Below are positions 11,853-23,000 of a stretch of 64,000 nucleotides of DNA, one piece after another. The notes beneath the pieces were generated by a model. The model had not been told where the DNA came from and did no database searches. It saw only the letters and a program-made list of their open reading frames with translations. Source of the stretch: Ceratobasidium sp. AG-K (Eukaryota > Basidiomycota > Agaricomycetes > Cantharellales > Ceratobasidiaceae); NCBI GenBank assembly GCA_037039685.1, contig JAWNGF010000001.1, positions 1,860,001 through 1,924,000 of the forward strand. Reading direction: 5' to 3'. Made by a program: the position numbers and the translations under genes. The first letter of the stretch is position 1. Every line of letters starts with the position of its first letter.

Positions 11853-12408
11853 AGTGGTGGGGTATGTGCCGCAAGTTACGACTCAAAGAGCGTCGTAGGT
11901 AATTAAATTGAGACGCGTGTTGAACACGAAGGTAATCACATGACCGTTCCATACCACTACTTGTAACGACTGTTACGTCATTTACCCCATCTCCCGGTGG
12001 TTATCTCACCCAGCATTTACCCACAAGCTCGAGATTTACAGCTTGGCAAGAGAACCCGTATGATTCTGTCCTGCCCATTGCGTTCCTGAGCCCCCGTGCT
12101 ACGGATTATCCAGCATTTAAGCTATGGTATTAGCTATCAGCACTCGTCGGCCGAATGAGAGTCGAATGCCCGCCCAGAGTCGCATAGTCCTTCGCGGTCA
12201 CGCCTGCTTATCTCTGCGGGCTTATCAGTCAATCGCTTAGGGCATAATTTGAACCTCTCCACTCCTTAGATAACTTGCTGACACGTTCAGCCATAAATAA
12301 AGTACGCTGTAATGGACGCTCTCTGTGTTCGGTCGAGAACTCCCCTCCCCACCTTTTCTCTTCCCTTTCCACCGAATCTCGGGCTATTTTCAGTCTTACC
12401 ACGACACC
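11853..12408. other. Divergent intergenic region
   Basis: About 555 bp separating the kinesin-8 and permease starts, expected to hold both promoters. An A/T-rich CATAAATAAA near 12290-12300, about 110 nt before the permease ATG, is a possible TATA element. No gene is visible. Confidence 0.4.
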
Positions 12409-14889
12409 ATGGTCCTGACGCACCGCTCCAAGTCGCTTTTGGAAAAGCTCGAGGTAGAGCATGAGCCTGGTTTAACCACCACCCAGCTTTTCCTCACCAA
12501 CGAGGACCTCCGACCTGTACCGCCCGAATTCCGCACGTGGAAAGCCTGGAACTTTTACGCATTGTGAGGCGCATATTTGTATTCGCAGCGAGACCCAGCG
12601 ATTGTACTGAACCAGACGCTCCGATCAGCTGGATCGCCGATTCTTTCAACGTCAGTAACTTGGTTGATCCCACGGGCGCAACACTGAGGGCGTAGTTGTA
12701 GATCAACACATGGATGATTGTGAGCTCGATGATCACTGACGGCCTATCCTGGTGGCAGGCGTGGGTTTGTGTCTGGTTAGGGTAAGTTTATCATATTTTA
12801 TTACGAGAGCTTGTGAAATGTGGTGTTCTGAATTGTCCTTTTCAGATACGGAATTGTTGCACCGTTCATTGTCCTCAATGCCCGTCCTGGAGCAATTCAG
12901 CACATCACCTTCCCTGTCGTAGCGCGTACTAGTTTTGGTCTATGGGGTAGCTTATGGTGCACCTTCAATCGCGGGGCTATGGCCTGGTGGGTGGAACGTA
13001 TGCGCTCTAAGCTCTTGCAAGTTTATCTCATCACTCTGAAATCAGCATCTGGTATGGTGTCCAAGCGAGCATCGGTGGGAGCTGTGTGCTAGTCATGCTA
13101 CGTTCCATGTGGCCCAGTGTTCAAAATATCCGTGAGCGTCGATCCAAATATGTACCTGTCCGACGACCCACACGATCACGCTTTCAGCCAACTCGATGCC
13201 GGAGTCCTCTGGGACAAATACCCGAGACTTCATGTGCTTCTTCCTCTTCTGGCTTATCTCCCTCCCAGCCATCTGGTTCCCCATTCACAAGATGTGAGTC
13301 GCACTCCCTCCACACAACCACCATTGACCACTGGTCCTAGCCGCCACTTATTCACCGCCAAAGCAATCGTGGTTCCCATTGCTGGCATCGCCTTTTTCAT
13401 TTGGTCTATTGTCAAGGCAAAAGGAGTTGGTCCCATCGTTCACCGCCCTGCCAAGCTCCATGGCTCCGAACTGGGATGGGTTATGGTCAAGTCGCTCATG
13501 AGTTGTATTAGCAACATGGCCACTCTTGTCGTGTAAGATCATTATCCCACTCATCGCAATGATCAAGCTTATGTATGCTCGGCTACATAGCAACGCGCCA
13601 GACTTTGCTTCCCGAGCACGCCGTCCGGCTGATGCTGTTGTTCCTCAGCTCATCGCGGTTCCACTTGGGTTCTCTCTTGTCTCTTTCCTTGGTATCATTG
13701 TGTCCTCCTCTAGTGAGGTCATTTACGGTGAAGCTGTCTGGTCTCCCATCGACCTCCTTGGAAGATTGTTGGACGGAAACCCAAGTCATGCCACTCGCTT
13801 TGGAGTTTGGTTCATTTCAGCTTCGTTTATTTTGGCCCAAGTATGTATCGATCTCTTATATTCGCGTAAACGAGACACAGTGCTAAGGACCTATTCTTTA
13901 TCCTTGGACTAGCTTGGCACCAATATCTCTGCCAATTCGGTCAGCGCAGGTTGCGACTTGACTGCCCTTTTCCCTAGGTTCATAAACAGTGCGTTACCTA
14001 TGGTTCCGCAATGCGCCCGCAATATTCGCTCACCCACTTGACTTGGGCTAGTTCGCCGCGGTGGCTATATTGCGGCGATTGTCGGTCTAGCCATGTGCCC
14101 GTGGCAGTTGCTCAAAGACAGCAATAGCTTCACCAGCTATCTTTCAGGTGGGTACCCACCAGCTCTCGCCTACACTTCACTTCTGATGCTCCGCTTTGGA
14201 TATTCAGCCTACTCGGTCTTCCTGAGCTCCATAGCAGGTGTTATGGTACGTTCCTGGGTTCATCCTTTTCCTTCCGGTAAACTTAATTTCCGGATTGCGT
14301 GTAGATCACTGAATACTGGCTAATCCGCCGCGGACACTACCGCATCACCGATCTGTACCACACGGAGCGGACTGGCTGGTATTGGTATACGTTCGGGATC
14401 AATACAAGAGCCTATGGTGTGTAACGGACCACCGACCGGAGTATACCGTGGTACTAACCCTTTTCGTAGCCGCATACATCGGGGGAATTCTGATCAACGT
14501 CGTCGGTTTTGCGGGTGCAAGTAAGTTTATCTGCTGTCAAACAGAGTTTCGGGAGCTAAATGGACATGCGTCCGCTTAGCTGGACAATCAGTCCCACTGG
14601 CTGCGACTCGCATCTATCAAATGGCTTTCTTCACGTAAGCTCACCTCGCTTGGTTTCCTTTCAGCCACTAACAGCCCCATAAATAAGTGGCTTTGGCGTC
14701 TCCTCGCTGATTTACTACGCGTTGAACCACTTCTTCCCCGTCCCTGGCTCCGGTCAACAATTCGATGAAATCGACGAGTCCGAATGGCGCCCAGATGAAG
14801 GACATCGTCGCGATTCAAGAGAAGAGGACGACTATAGCGAGAAGAAGCAAGGTGATGATACGTACGTTAGGGAAGTTCCCGTTGCGTGA
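12409..14889 (+). CDS. NCS1-family nucleobase/nucleoside permease
   Basis: A multi-spanning plasma-membrane symporter of the nucleobase:cation symporter-1 family (Fur/Dal4/Fui1 relatives), which imports uracil, uridine, allantoin or related compounds. The cytosolic N-terminus ends WNFYA and leads into the hallmark first helices: [27 protein letters not shown], then [20 protein letters not shown]. Later blocks include SLWCTFNRG and [16 protein letters not shown], a region that contacts substrate in this family. The polypeptide ends in an acidic hydrophilic tail rich in Asp and Glu. About a dozen introns are needed; the first junctions (TT/C TGG, AAC/ATC) are in phase. The substrate cannot be told from sequence alone. 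Confidence 0.88.
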
Positions 14890-15335
14890 GGCGCAATGAT
14901 GGGCATGTATAGTATGAAAATCCTCTCTTCGCAAGGGAAGGGCATGTAATATATAGGTTTCATTACAGTGAACGTGTTCTGATACAGCAAAGCAGTAGGC
15001 AAGCAGCTAAAAAAAAGGAAGCACGAGGTTCATCCGGATCGTAAATAAATCTCCAAGAGCCTCGGGGTAGGTATGGAAAAGGAAAGAGCAGGAACAGCAA
15101 AACAAGCAGAGGAACATAGAGTAGCGTGCAAAAGCAACATATGAATTAGGCACATTGAGGTAATAGATGAAACGGGTAAATACTGCATATGGTAGAGTGC
15201 CGGAGATGTGGAGAAAGCCTTCAAGAACATGTGGGTATTGATCCCAACAGCGTGCGAATCGGGAGTGCAGGCACCGGACAACAGGCTAGTGATACTTCCC
15301 CGCTCCTCTTAAAAGAAGCTTACCGCCACTTGATG
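14890..15335. other. Convergent intergenic region
   Basis: About 445 bp between the stop of the permease and the stop of the WOPR/kinase-like gene. It should contain both 3' untranslated regions. Nothing else is recognisable. Confidence 0.5.
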
Positions 15336-17991
15336 TTATATATTAGAGCCACCTTCGAGGGTAGGCAAGCTTGCTAACACGGTGTGCCCACCAGTTGAGG
15401 TGACCCACTTGTCAATGCCATTCACGAATCCTAAAATTTATAATTCCGTTAGTCCTGATTCATCTGCTCATCCGAGCCGCGGCACGGGTTTTGGGCTCTG
15501 CATACCTGATTCGCGAAGTGTATCGTACAATGGCTGACTATCCGCAGGACCATCGCTGGCTGAATACGTAAAGTCCACGAACACAACACTCCCAGGCCGA
15601 TCTTTGGGAACGAGGATGTGTCTAGGCTTCAGATCTCTATGCGCAACCCCAGATGCATGGATCGACTGCAAGCCTTGCACCGCAGCTGTTGCCTGTGGGT
15701 TAACCGATCTAGAATCAGTATAGGCAGGCTTCGAAAGTCCAGAATGTACCCACGATTTGCCACGTTTGTTCAATGTTCACTTCGCCACCGATTACACGAA
15801 TATATTCATCCAAAGTCCAGCTCGTCACATCCTCCATCACATGTCCAATGACTCTCTCTTCGCCACAGGGCAACGAAAACTGTATGCACAGGGTTAATAA
15901 AGCCGAGGTTAAAGCTCGCACCTCGTTATTTGCCAACTTACCTCGTACATGCCATACGAATAAGGAATGTGTTGACCCTGCTGGTGTTTCAGCATTTCGT
16001 ACGCCCAGGCTTCAGCTTCAGCTTGTTCTTTCATAGAGTACCAAGCACATTCAGACTTATCCCCCAGGAGATCCTCCGGCGTCGGCGGAGGAAACAGGGA
16101 CTCTTGGAATAACTTGACCACGACCGAAACGCCGGAACTCCATCCACCTCCCGTCGAGCATCGGAGACTCGCTCTCCACACTTGAGCCCACCTATTCTGG
16201 CCTTGGCGGATCGGTTCACGGAGACTAATTGTGAATGGAAGGTTGAAACTGCCTTCATATCCAACATTGGGCCTAAAGTAGGCTGATAGGAACTCGATAT
16301 TCGGAGGGCGGCGATTCTGAATCAAGACCTGTCAGACAATATTACCCAAATAAGGGGTAGGTAAAGTCTAATTACCATGGAAAAGGTTTCGTAAAGAGAT
16401 GACATTTCGATTGTTGAATAAAGCGAAGGGCCGTAGAACATCAGATGATCGTCGACGGTCATTGGTCTAAGGAGAGCAAAATGACGGGCTCCAGAAAGCC
16501 GCTGTTCAAAAAAGTGAAAGGCTTCGATCGTTCTCGGAGGCTCCGAATCGTTGAAAGGCGGAGCGGCCCCAGAGAAGTCGACAACTTCACTTGAAGCTGG
16601 GATATGTAACGTTTCAGGTATAGACCCGAAGTCACTGTCTGGTCTAAACGGGATAGCAGGCATCAACGGGGGCGAGAACGCAAACGGTGATGACATATCC
16701 TCCTGGTACTTTGGGGGCCATGACATAGGAGGGCCATACTGGGGAGGTGGTGAGTGCGTGTCTGATGTTGTTCGCTTTTGATACATGCGCGTGAGATCAG
16801 GAACTGATGCGGGCGATGGTAGGATATAACCGAGCGAACCGGTAGGCGAAGCAAGGCCTGGAATCACTGCTTGGGTCGAGTATCGGCGTGGTATCGGGAC
16901 TGGAGAAGGCAGAGGTGAAGACATTCCCTCGGAAGGCTCCGATTTGACGCTCGTGCGTTCTTTGCTATAAACCGATCGGTCCCTGGTTGCGGTTCCCGGC
17001 TTTCTTTGGCGAGCGCTCTCATAGATCCCCTGCGGTACCTCTAAATCCTTTAGATGCTAATGACCAAATATGGCAAGTGATCAGCGATCAAGTAATACAC
17101 AGGGGATAAGCTCGTACTGGATCATCCTTGACTCCGGGAATATTCGAGTGGCTGTCGGTGGTAAAATAAGCTACGACGTGCCATTTGACCGATGAATCAT
17201 CGTTCATGCGGACGAGAGTGGAAAAGGTTTGCTTCACAAGGCCACCATAGGTATTTTTGGTAGAAGGTTTCGGTCCACGGTCGTAGGGCGCGGCGCGACC
17301 TCGCGCAGAACCTCCGGATCGGCTGGAACTGATAAAGTACGCGGCAGAGGCAATAAAAAGGTATGGTCGAGCATGAGATCAGTCACATCCAAGATCTAAA
17401 TCTAAAACTCAAAACTCACGGGTCAAGGGCGTCTCCCCCGGGGCCTGAGCCGGAGGCTGGTTTCTCATCGTAAAACTAGAAAGCAGTTCGATAAGATTGC
17501 TTGCATGCTGTGCGACGCGACCGCTTACTCACCAAGAATGGTTCTCGCATGCGGGATGGTCTGTTTGCGGGATATAAGTACGGGGACCATAAGGACGATG
17601 TGACCTCACTCACCCCCAAGCCAGCCCGTCTGTCCATCTGCTGCAGTTCTAAACCTCCGCCACATCAACTGCTGCTCAATTACCATATCAAGATACCGCA
17701 CTCACGTCGCCTATTTCAATTCAACGCCAAAAGACCACGTCGACCGACAGCACGTCACCGCGATGCCGCGCGATTTAGACGTAAACAGGCGAAACTATGC
17801 TGGGTAAAATAAATAGACTTGCCCTCTTGCCATACAAACACACAACCAGGTTTGATGTAGAGCGATCGCTCTGCGTCGGTGAGGCGGCGGGTGACGAGTC
17901 TATAGATGCCCCTGCGCACGCCTTCCATAAGCACGAGACAATCAGAAGCTGTCGTGAGTCTGAGATTGGTATGCGTCGGCCGCTCGTCCAT
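15336..17991 (-). CDS. WOPR (Gti1/Pac2) DNA-binding domain joined to a kinase-like domain
   Basis: Ten exons (17991-17819, 17640-17614, 17560-17533, 17475-17420, 17328-17118, 17056-16376, 16328-15942, 15879-15754, 15692-15506, 15430-15336) sum to 657 codons in phase. Residues about 1-175 are the two WOPR boxes of Gti1/Pac2/Wor1/Ryp1 regulators of fungal development: ASDCLVLMEGVRRG, CVFVWQEG, RWTDGLAWGPSRMREPFLFY, GLVKQTFST and WHVVAYFTTD. A Pro/Ser-rich stretch follows. The same exon (17056-16376) then runs into a kinase-like region: VSVVVK, HRDLKPRHIL and VDFTYS, with a DFT in place of DFG and a short C-lobe. No stop separates the halves, so I model one 656-residue protein. Two fused gene models are the alternative. 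The first donor (GTCTAT) is weak and box A looks a few residues short there. Confidence 0.6.
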
Positions 17992-18712
17992 TGTCAAAAC
18001 AAGAGTAGTGTGGGGTAAGAAGCATTCAGCGTTCAAGTGCCCTAGTATTTACCAGTCTGACGGGAGTAGAGTCTAATTGATGCTAAATGGAACTCGGTTT
18101 TCAGGAGCCTCGAGGCAGGAAGGGTTGAGTGTGTCACCGCCGGAACAAAACCCTGGGCGTCCCTCGGTCCAAATACAGGCGAAGCTTGCGCCAAAAAGTC
18201 GATACTTTGGAGTCGCAGAGAGCATTCAGAATTTACACTCTGCATTCTCCTAATTTAAACCGTGCCTCACTGCTCTTGTACAGCGGGGAGAGCACGGTCG
18301 GAAGCAATTCGCTCCGTCGGAAGTAGGGGTCATCCGACCAACCCAATCTGAATCATGGCGCGAGCCAGTGTCCCGCGCACATCCCCCAATGGCCATATCA
18401 GGTGCTGGTCATCCGTACCTGCGTTCGAGAGCGGCTCGATGATCACTCGGTTCTTCGATTTGGAAGACTTGTCCAAATGTGTGCCGTGCCCCGAAATGAG
18501 ATGGGGCAGCTACCCGCGCGAGTTTTGGGGCACTGAGCGAATATCTGGATTTGCTGAGCCTAGACCAGCTGTCCTTTCCGGTATTTACACGAGATACGAA
18601 TAAGTGTCCGTCTGACGACGATTCATGAGTAACTAATATGGGCAGTAGCGAACGGGAGATGGCGTAGGCCATCATACAAAATGGCACATGAAAATAATAC
18701 AAATAACCCAGC
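17992..18712. other. Intergenic region upstream of the WOPR gene
   Basis: About 720 bp between the WOPR start and the BSD2 stop. It should hold the WOPR promoter; long upstream regions are common for such regulators. ORFs at 18129-18326 and 18355-18603 lack any supporting feature. Confidence 0.45.
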
Positions 18713-20119
18713 CTACGCGCGGTCAGCCGTACCCCCTCGGTTGGCGCCCGGAGTTTCTGCCCAGTTGGCTGGCAATCCCAGATCCTGTCGCATCTGGTCC
18801 GCACGAGAGGAAACGAGGCCAAAGACTCTCTCGATATTTGCCAATATCATGGCGTCCTGCGCAATCTCCTCCTCTGTTGGCTGCCTCGACTGAGCGGTCT
18901 CCGCAGATGCACGAACCACCCCATGCTCCCAGCGCTTAACTCGCCAGTATCCCATCAACGATGTGAGGAGTACGAACCAGCCGATGGTCATGAGGAAAAA
19001 CGACAGCCAATCGTTGGCTGCGGTCGCTTGCTCCATCAACTCCGACATTGGGATTGTGCCGTTATTCATCGAGGCCGTGCTATTAAAGACAGGAGGAGGT
19101 GACGTGGAGTAGTACTTGTCGGCCTCTGCCGCAGTGGCGAACGAAGGCTTGGCCTGACTCGAGCGACCATCGTCGCCTGCCCACCCCCACGTGTCGTCGT
19201 TATCATCGCCCTTGGCTCGTAGATAGAATCCATATTGAATGAGGGTAACGCCCAGGCCTGCTCGCGATCCGTACTTCCCAGCATGTGTCGTGTGAAGGAG
19301 ATAAGTGAGCAGGAAGCCCACAAATTGGAAGGACATGGACACGAGCAAGTTCCACATGAACGAAAACAGCGACCCGGTGGCCAGGCCGTCAACGATGAGT
19401 TCGCCTGGGGCTGACGACGGGGCCAGCACAGTCGTCTCCCAATATGGCGGTACGGCATCTGCTTGGGCAACGCTATATGACTATCAAGATGTCAACATCG
19501 AAACCGATCGGGAACACATTAATATACTCACCGGCGGCCCATCTTTTGCCGAATCTTCTGGCGTCCAATTTGGACCATCGGCCTGAGCTCCTCGTACAGG
19601 TGCAGCTCCACCAGGTTTGGCAGTCACATTCCCAAATACGCCGTCGTTTTGCATCCCACCGCCGACCGGTCCATCACTAACCCTCGAATACCCTCTCCCG
19701 AAGCGGTTTGGCATTACAGCACCCAGTGCTCGCCTTAAAAATGTAGGTTGCGGAGGTTCTATTGAATTAAAACTGGGTATTTCGCCGTTGCTATTGCCAT
19801 AGTTGTTTGGAACTGCAAGCGCGGATGGGCGGGGTGGCGATCCCGGGGGCGGAGGATAATCATACTCGAAATCATAGTCGCCGGTTCTATTAGGTGTTCG
19901 CTGGGGGATTGGAGAAACTACGTGCGCCGACGTGGCCTGGAGGGGGTGCGAGGCCTGGGACTGTGCCCTAGAATGAGACGATAACAAGGGGGTTTGCGCG
20001 GCCGCTGATGTGTGATGGTCGTCATCCAACTCATCATCCGAGTCGTTGTCGAACGCTGCGTTCATCTCATCCTCGGGAGAGATGTTTTCCACGGTAATTG
20101 GCGTGTATCCCGCAGGCAT
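18713..20119 (-). CDS. BSD2: Bsd2/Ndfip-family membrane adaptor of the Rsp5 ubiquitin ligase
   Basis: Bsd2 relatives are Golgi/endosome membrane proteins that recruit the Rsp5/Nedd4 ubiquitin ligase to cargo such as metal transporters. The N-terminal half is acidic and Pro/Ser-rich (DNDSDDELDDDHH, YDYPPPPGSPP). A conserved PPYWETTVLAP motif follows, then the hydrophobic Bsd2 core: LFSFMWNLLVSMSFQFVGFLLTYLLH with GSRAGLGVTLIQYG, and WLSFFLMTIGWFVLLTSLMGYW near the C-terminus, i.e. about three membrane segments. One intron is needed; the GTATAT donor just after GPPV and a CCAAG acceptor keep the frame into PPYWE. The ATG at 20119 is preferred; the frame stays open to another ATG at 20278. Confidence 0.85.
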
Positions 20120-20370
20120 GATAGTAGATCTAGTAATAACGGTAGTAAAGAATGAGGTCAGTATGGGGGCCGCACGGGTCGCAATGGAGACTGCGGTGTT
20201 GAGCACGTGACTTGTTTGATCCGCGCTTGCCGCTCGGCGCAAACCTTTTCGTTTGGCTCCTTCCGTGCCTAACCACAACGTAAAGTCTCGTTTCCGTCAA
20301 GTAAGGCTACAATAATGCACAATTACCATTGATATGACGCTCAAGCAGGGCTGTTGTCTCGTAGTTCGAT

Positions 20371-21618
20371 ATGAGCGAGGGTGAAATTCTTCAGGTTCCT
20401 GCCCCGGCGGATTTTCATGTTCACCTTCGGCAAGGGTCCATGTCCACCCTTGTTACCCCCCATGTTGCACTTGGAGGTTTCAAACTTGCCTATGTGATGG
20501 TGGGTAGAATTACTCCTGTAAAGCTACATATCTCAGTCACGTAGCCCAACACCAAACCGCCCATTACCTCGACCGAACAAGCGCTTGCGTACAAGAAGGA
20601 ACTCGAGTCGATTGACCCCCAAACCGAATACATGATGACGCTCTACTTGTCTCCCGAACTTACTCCGGACGAGATTCGCAAGGCCAAAAAGGCTGGGATC
20701 GCCGGTATGTATGCGCGATGCAAGCGGGATCTGAAGTAGACCGACGTGGGTTAGGTGTTAAATCATATCCCCGTGGAGTGACAACCAACTCGGACAGTGG
20801 TATCGAGTCGTACGAAGTATACTATCCTGTCTTTGAGGCAATGCAAGAGGTCGATATGGTGCTAAACCTCCACGGAGAAATTCCATCCGAGGCTCGAACT
20901 GTGGGTCCAAGGCCTTGATTCGTTCTCGTGCTCACTAAACTGGAATAGAACACTTGCGTCCTCAACGCCGAGCCCCAATTCTTACCCCATCTTCGCAAGC
21001 TTCACGCCGCATTTCCTCGATTGCGTATTGTGCTAGAGCACGCAACGACTCGCGCTGCCGTCGAGTGTGTCAAGGAACTTGGGGATACGGTCGCCTGTAG
21101 CATTACTGCACATCATCTGGCGCTAACTGTGGACGATTGGGCGGGCCAATCATGGCATTTTTGTAAACCTGTAGCCAAGTACCCGGATGATAGGGAAGCT
21201 TTGCGAGAGATTATCAAGGAAGGTACGGGTTTGTTATCAATATTTTTACGTCTATCAACTGTTCCTTTTGCAAGGCCATCCCCGCTTTTTCCTGGGATCC
21301 GACTCTGCACCCCATCCGCCACACTCCAAATCGAACGCAGCGCCCGATTCGCCCTGTGCGGCAGGGGTTTATACATCTCCCATTCTCCTTCCCCTCGTTG
21401 CGCACCTGCTCGATTCGTTTAGCGCACTGCCTCGGCTAAACGACTTTGTGAGTAACAACGGACGGCGATTCTACAAAAAGGAGCTTGTAGCCAATTCTGC
21501 AAAATTCGTCAAATTGCGGAAATCCACAAGTACCGTAGAAGCGCGATGGGACTTGAGCAGCGATAGTGTTGTCCCATTTTGGGCTGGGAAACAACTCGAT
21601 TGGGAGTTGTTGGAGTAG
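20371..21618 (+). CDS. URA4: Dihydroorotase (pyrimidine biosynthesis)
   Basis: Cyclises N-carbamoyl-aspartate to dihydroorotate, the third step of de novo UMP synthesis, in the cytosol. The zinc-binding HxH appears as FHVHLRQG near the N-terminus. The lysine expected to be carboxylated is in GVKSYPRG. Further ligands are in NLHGE and LEHATT, and the catalytic Asp in GSDSAPH. Length (about 350 residues after splicing) fits the homodimeric type II enzyme of yeast Ura4. Introns interrupt the gene after KLAYVM, at KAGIAG|VKS, after SEART and after IKEG. It is divergent from BSD2 across about 250 bp. Confidence 0.93.
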
Positions 21619-21789
21619 AGACCAGAACAATGTGGGTTAGCATACACTGACGTAAGCAGTGATGATGGTCAAGTGGATCTTGTAAGCATCATCTTGTCCT
21701 TCGCGCCGCCACAGTTGCGTACGCCCACCCGGCATTGCATAACCTCGTCATTTCTTTACTGGTGTCTAACTGAATCTGAAACAATAAAA

Positions 21790-22585
21790 ATGGTATCGAC
21801 TGAACAAAACACATCCTCCGAGAAGGAGCAACGTCCAATTGAGGCTTGGACAGCCACTGGTTTGCCGACGCTCGTGAGCCAAGTGCCTCAACGGCCAGGG
21901 ATTACGCATCTTTTGCTGTTCACCTCGCTCTTCGTTCCGCTCGTTTTCTTGCCTTATATCCCGCTTAGGCGCCATATGTGGCAACAGACTCGCCAAATCG
22001 ACGCACTCAGAGCGCAACTCGGCAACCACCTCTCTGTGACAAAAGAGAACAGCCGGAAGCTCGCTGCTGCCATTCGAGAGAATCAAGTACTTGTTCGAGA
22101 GATGCAGGGTCTTCGGACCGAGTTGCAAAGGATTGACGGCGCACTTGAAGGGCTGCGATCTGAGAACAAGGAGAAGGAGGTTCGCGATTTGACTCAGAGT
22201 CGATGGAACGAGGAAATACTTGGTGCAATTGAGAAGATTCAAAAGGATAATCGATCGTGAGTGGCCTTGCTAGTGCCAGTTATCAGAAATATACTCATAT
22301 ATGCTCGACGCCCAGGTTGACGCCCGAGACGTTTACTCAATTGTCAGAAGCGCTTGCGCATCTTGCGGCATTTGTTGAACAAGAGGAGCGGAGAGTAAGA
22401 GGAATATCATATCTGTGGGTTAATACTAAATTGAAAGGTAGAATGGTCTTAACAATGGCATCGAAGGCGAGTCTCCAAGCGTCGGCGTGTTGAGAACATT
22501 GGCCATGAAACTCCTCTATTCTTCTGGGATTGAACACACGAGCGAGGAGTTTGTAGGCGTTAAGGAAGCCAAGAAAGTAGGCTGA
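21790..22585 (+). CDS. Small single-pass membrane protein with coiled coil
   Basis: I do not recognise the family. Three exons are supported: from the ATG at 21790 to NRS (donor GTGAGT at 22259), then LTPETFTQLSEALAHL to EQEERR (donor GTAAGA), then NGLNNGIEGESPSVGV to a TGA at 22583-22585. The protein is about 227 residues. A hydrophobic segment (HLLLFTSLFVPLVFLPYIPL, residues about 43-62) is followed by a basic flank and a long heptad-rich helix with many Leu, Glu, Arg and Gln. The layout fits a tail facing one compartment with a coiled coil for oligomerisation. It has no N-terminal signal peptide. The minus-strand ORF opposite the third exon is a shadow. Confidence 0.6.
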
Positions 22586-23000
22586 CGTACTTGGTTGTTT
22601 CACCTGTGTAACTGACACATTCCAAGGTGCCTCAACGGGAGACGACGGACAACACCATGTATCGTCACTTCATGTAAGCTGGCAGCGTAGTAAACTTGGG
22701 TTTCTAGTCGCTACGCGGATAAAGGAGTATGGTCATTTTCTCCCATTCATCTCACACAACGCAATTCCTATGTACTCAGACTGGTATTTGGTCACATCAA
22801 TTCAAGTTGGTCATGTCACGCACCTTGGTTTTAATTAGCCGCCAACACCGCCACACACCTAGATCCTTGTTTGCCGCGTGTTGTGAGAGCAAGTTGCTGA
22901 CCACGCCGCGTGTGAGGTCGACCACGACACATTTATGATCTGTCGTCCTTTACGGCGGCCACGAATAATCACATAGTCCCTCTACCTCTCCAATTATACC
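22586..23000. other. Intergenic region, tandem genes
   Basis: About 415 bp between the small membrane protein and the GAR-domain gene. A pyrimidine-rich run (TCCCTCTACCTCTCCAATTA) immediately precedes the downstream ATG, as in many fungal start regions. No gene is visible. Confidence 0.4.
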
